Below are positions 12,907-14,988 of a DNA stretch of 14,988 nt, in pieces. Position numbers and translations under genes: made by a program. Within the stretch, counting starts at the first letter, position 1. Each line of letters starts with the position of its first letter. A model generated the notes under the pieces. That model saw only the letters and a list, made by a program, of their open reading frames with translations. It was not told the DNA's origin and made no database searches. Source of the DNA: Actinomycetota bacterium. Lineage in GTDB: Bacteria > Actinomycetota > Thermoleophilia > Gaiellales > Gaiellaceae. The DNA lies in the NCBI GenBank assembly GCA_005885565.1, contig VAXK01000131.1, positions 1-14,988 on the forward strand, in the 5' to 3' direction.

Positions 12907-13431
12907 CTACGGGTGGTACTGCTGGTCGAGCGACCGGACGGTGTCGCTGTCGACCCGGATCCAGAAGCCGGTCGAGATCGGCTCGAACAACGGGCGCGGG
13001 AACGGGTTCTCGCCGCGCACGAGCTGCGCCAGCTGGGCGACGGTGATCGGCGTGCCGGTGACGTCCTTCGTGAGCGCGGTGACGTGGGCGCTCGCCGGGA
13101 CCTCGTAGGTCAGCAGCCGGTGGCCCTCGTCGACGACGTAGTTGTCGTTCGGGACCGGTTGACCCGCCGGGACCGCTCCGTCTTCGGCGGCCGCGGCATT
13201 CGCGGTCGCTCCCGAGAGCAACCACGCAGGGTCGAACCGCATCTCGTAGCCGCTCCCCTTGCGCTCGAGCGACTTGACGTAGCCGAACTGGACGATCTCG
13301 CCGGGCGGCCCGACTCCGCTCTTGGCTGGAGCGCTGACCGTCACGGTCTTCGTGACCGTCGTCGTTCCGCCGCATCCGGCGGAGACGACGGTGGCTGTGA
13401 GGACGACGAGGACTGAGATGATTCGCTTCAT
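12907..13431 (-). CDS. Putative lipoprotein of unknown function
   Basis: A 174-residue exported lipoprotein. ATG at 13431 is preceded by AAAGGAGG 6 bases upstream. Residues 1-20 are a lipoprotein signal MKRIISVLVVL ending VSAGC, with Cys20 as the lipidation site. A Thr/Val-rich linker (TTTVTKTVTVSAP) follows, then a compact domain with FGYVKSLERKGSGYEMRFDPAWLLSG, a PNDNYVVDEG segment and an ending FWIRVDSDTVRSLDQQYHP. No enzymatic motif is recognised. It is transcribed divergently from the response-regulator gene, with about 110 bases between them that contain the regulator's hexamer pair. It may thus belong to the same envelope-stress response, possibly as a sensor accessory protein; that is inference from position only. 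Confidence 0.8.
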   Translation of the reverse strand: MKRIISVLVVLTATVVSAGCGGTTTVTKTVTVSAPAKSGVGPPGEIVQFGYVKSLERKGSGYEMRFDPAWLLSGATANAAAAEDGAVPAGQPVPNDNYVVDEGHRLLTYEVPASAHVTALTKDVTGTPITVAQLAQLVRGENPFPRPLFEPISTGFWIRVDSDTVRSLDQQYHP

Positions 13432-13501
13432 GGTGACCTCCTTTCGGCCGACCCTCGCCGAGCCCGGCAAACCTGCGGCAAAGCGAGGGCAAACGAAGGC
13501 C

Positions 13502-13519
13502 TCTTAGCTCTCTCTCAAG
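13502..13519 (+). promoter_or_regulatory. Hexamer pair before the response-regulator gene (autoregulatory site)
   Basis: TCTTAG (13502) and TCTCAA (13513) start 11 bp apart, and the surrounding CTCTTAGCTC-yCTCT block is nearly identical to the plus-oriented pair at 12726-12743. A -10-like CACAAT (13529-13534) follows, placing transcription start at about 13541, the GTG itself. Confidence 0.6.
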
Positions 13520-13540
13520 GTCCGGCAGCACAATGTCCGG

Positions 13541-14215
13541 GTGAAGATCCTCGTCGTCGACGACGAACGGGCCGTGCGGGAGTCGCTCCGGCGCGCGCTC
13601 GAGCTCGAGGGATACGAGATCGAGCTCGCGGCGGACGGGCGCGAGGCGCTCGAACGGCTCGAGGCCGAGTCGCAGCCGGACGCGCTCATCCTCGACGTGC
13701 TCATGCCGGGCGTGGACGGGCTCGAGGTGTGCCGGCGGCTCCGCCGCACTGGCAGTCGCCTGCCCGTGCTGATGCTGACCGCGCGCGACGCAGTCGAGAA
13801 CCGGGTCGCCGGGCTCGACGCGGGCGCGGACGACTACGTCACCAAGCCGTTCGCGCTCGAGGAGCTCCTCGCGCGCATCCGGGCCCTGCTCCGGCGGACG
13901 ACGAACGGCGCGGGCGAGGTCCTTCGCTTCGCCGATCTCGAGCTCGACCCGGGCACGCGCGAGGTGCGGCGCGGCGGAGAGCTGATCGAGCTGACGCGGA
14001 CGGAGTTCTCGCTCCTCGAGCTCTTCTTGCGCAACCCGCGGCAGGTGCTGACCCGGTCGATCATCTTCGAGCGCGTCTGGGGCTACGACTTCGGGTACGG
14101 CTCGAACTCGCTCGACGTCTACGTCGGCTACCTGCGGCGCAAGACGGAGGCCGGCGGCAGGCCGCGTCTGATCCACACCGTCCGCGGGGTCGGCTACGCC
14201 CTGCGAGAGGCATGA
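13541..14215 (+). CDS. OmpR-family response regulator (MprA-like)
   Basis: A 224-residue two-domain DNA-binding regulator. The receiver domain (1 to about 118) has the acidic pair Asp7-Asp8, phospho-acceptor Asp52 in LILDVLMPGVDG, Thr80 in MLTAR and Lys102 in VTKPF. The C-terminal winged helix contains ELTRTEFSLLELFLRNPRQV, the recognition region NSLDVYVGYLRRKTE, and IHTVRGVGYALRE. The GTG at 13541 has no Shine-Dalgarno, and a -10-like element lies just upstream, so the message may be leaderless. The stop overlaps the kinase ATG (ATGA). The combination with an MprB-like kinase and an HtrA protease mirrors mycobacterial mprAB-pepD, where MprA controls pepD and itself. Confidence 0.95.
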   Translation: MKILVVDDERAVRESLRRALELEGYEIELAADGREALERLEAESQPDALILDVLMPGVDGLEVCRRLRRTGSRLPVLMLTARDAVENRVAGLDAGADDYVTKPFALEELLARIRALLRRTTNGAGEVLRFADLELDPGTREVRRGGELIELTRTEFSLLELFLRNPRQVLTRSIIFERVWGYDFGYGSNSLDVYVGYLRRKTEAGGRPRLIHTVRGVGYALREA

Positions 14216-14988
14216 GCTTTCGCGCGCGTCTCACGCTCGTCGCCGCCGCGGCCGTCGCGCTCGCCGTGGTCGCCGCCTCCGCGGTGGTCTGGTTCGTCGT
14301 CAGGAACCAGCTCTACCGCCAGGTCGACCGCGGGCTCCGCAACCGGGCCGCGGAGATCGCGAACGCGCCGATCCATCCGGAGCAGGCCCCCGATGGGCGC
14401 CTGTACCTGGACGTGCCGGGGACGATTCTCGGCGTCGACTACATCCAGGTCGTCTGGGCAAGTGGGCGGACACTCCGGACGTACGGCGAGACGCAGCCGA
14501 TTCCGGTCGACCGCCGCGCGCTCGACGCCGCGAAGGGGCAGGGCGACGCGTACTTTGCCGATACGCACGTGGGAAAGACCAAGGTGCGGCTGCTGACGGT
14601 TCCGGGCCCCGGCTTCGCCATCCAGGTCAGTCGGCCACTCGCCGAGCTCGAGCACACGATGAACCGGATCACGCTCTTCCTGCTCCTGATCGCGGCGGGC
14701 GGGATCGCGGTCGCCGTCGCGCTCGGCCTCCTCGTCTCGCGCGCTGCCCTCGCCCCGGTGCGGAGTCTGACGAAGGCGACCGAGACGGTCACGGCGACCG
14801 GGGACTTGTCCGAGCGCATCGAGCCGGGCAGCCACGACGAGCTCGGCCGGCTCGCCTCCAGCTTCAACACGATGCTGGGAGCGCTCGAGGAGTCGACCCG
14901 GGCGCAGAGCCAGCTCGTAGCCGACGCGTCGCACGAGCTGCGGACGCCGCTGACGAGCCTGCGGACGAACATCGAGGTGCTGGCGAGC
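14212..14988 (+). CDS. Sensor histidine kinase (MprB-like), 3' end outside window
   Basis: The first 259 codons of a membrane sensor kinase. ATG at 14212 overlaps the regulator stop and has GAGAGG upstream. A transmembrane helix at about 7-31 is followed by an extracytoplasmic sensor region (about 32-150), a second helix (about 153-175), a HAMP domain (about 176-230, ending with LGRLASSFNTML), and the start of the HisKA domain with the phospho-accepting His241 in DASHELRTPLTSLRTN. This H-box is very close to MprB-type kinases. The ATP-binding domain lies beyond the edge. It should phosphorylate the adjacent regulator in response to envelope stress; the signal itself is unknown. Confidence 0.94.
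   Translation, partial: MSFRARLTLVAAAAVALAVVAASAVVWFVVRNQLYRQVDRGLRNRAAEIANAPIHPEQAPDGRLYLDVPGTILGVDYIQVVWASGRTLRTYGETQPIPVDRRALDAAKGQGDAYFADTHVGKTKVRLLTVPGPGFAIQVSRPLAELEHTMNRITLFLLLIAAGGIAVAVALGLLVSRAALAPVRSLTKATETVTATGDLSERIEPGSHDELGRLASSFNTMLGALEESTRAQSQLVADASHELRTPLTSLRTNIEVLAS

Noticed and set aside
12740..14176. 478-codon minus-strand open frame over the lipoprotein and response regulator
   Set aside because: Low-complexity and antisense to a regulator with all receiver and winged-helix residues in place.
1..14988. CRISPR array or insertion sequence
   Set aside because: No regularly spaced identical repeats with unique spacers, no cas genes and no transposase ORF. The only repeated long element is the two-copy palindrome at 4406-4522.

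Overview
The window is gene-dense and high in GC (about two thirds by eye), with strong GCC/GTC/CTC codon preference, TTG and GTG starts, and an MprAB/PepD-like envelope-stress locus. This suggests a high-GC actinobacterium. A soil Thermoleophilia/Gaiellales-type organism is my best guess from overall style, but no marker gene here settles it.

Layout. (1) 1-1002, minus strand: two secreted-protein genes, the second running off the left edge. (2) 1269-6629, plus strand: a sugar ABC importer of the xylose/ribose class (binding protein, single-domain ATPase, XylH-like permease) followed by two translationally coupled Gfo/Idh/MocA oxidoreductases. This looks like an uptake-plus-oxidation operon for a sugar or polyol. 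The binding-protein gene has a one-base frame disruption in its signal-peptide region. A REP-like pair of perfect palindromes sits between the permease and the dehydrogenases. (3) 6643-7967: a 53-residue membrane protein, a lower-GC HEPN-domain gene beside the 3' end of a tRNA-Arg(CCU) gene, and an ABM-like small protein. (4) 7977-10553, minus strand: a secreted GH15 glucodextranase/glucoamylase-type enzyme with a ricin-type (CBM13) lectin tail. (5) 10743-11586, plus strand: a cold-shock protein and two small uncharacterised genes, the last two overlapping. (6) 11595-14988: an HtrA/PepD-like membrane-anchored protease, a small candidate transcript with a 29-codon ORF, a lipoprotein, and an OmpR-family regulator overlapping the 5' part of an MprB-like sensor kinase.

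The most interesting signals are regulatory. Upstream of the protease lies an array of six hexamers, four in tandem at exactly 11-bp spacing and then two inverted. A matching pair lies just upstream of the response-regulator gene, as expected for a direct-repeat-binding OmpR/MprA-type regulator that controls both itself and the protease. Next to the array, a mini-gene ends exactly at a 16-bp hairpin. Several Shine-Dalgarno sequences are buried in or displayed by short hairpins, most clearly before the cold-shock gene and the 53-residue membrane-protein gene.

No CRISPR array, insertion sequence or phage gene was seen. No gap without a gene exceeds 300 bases.
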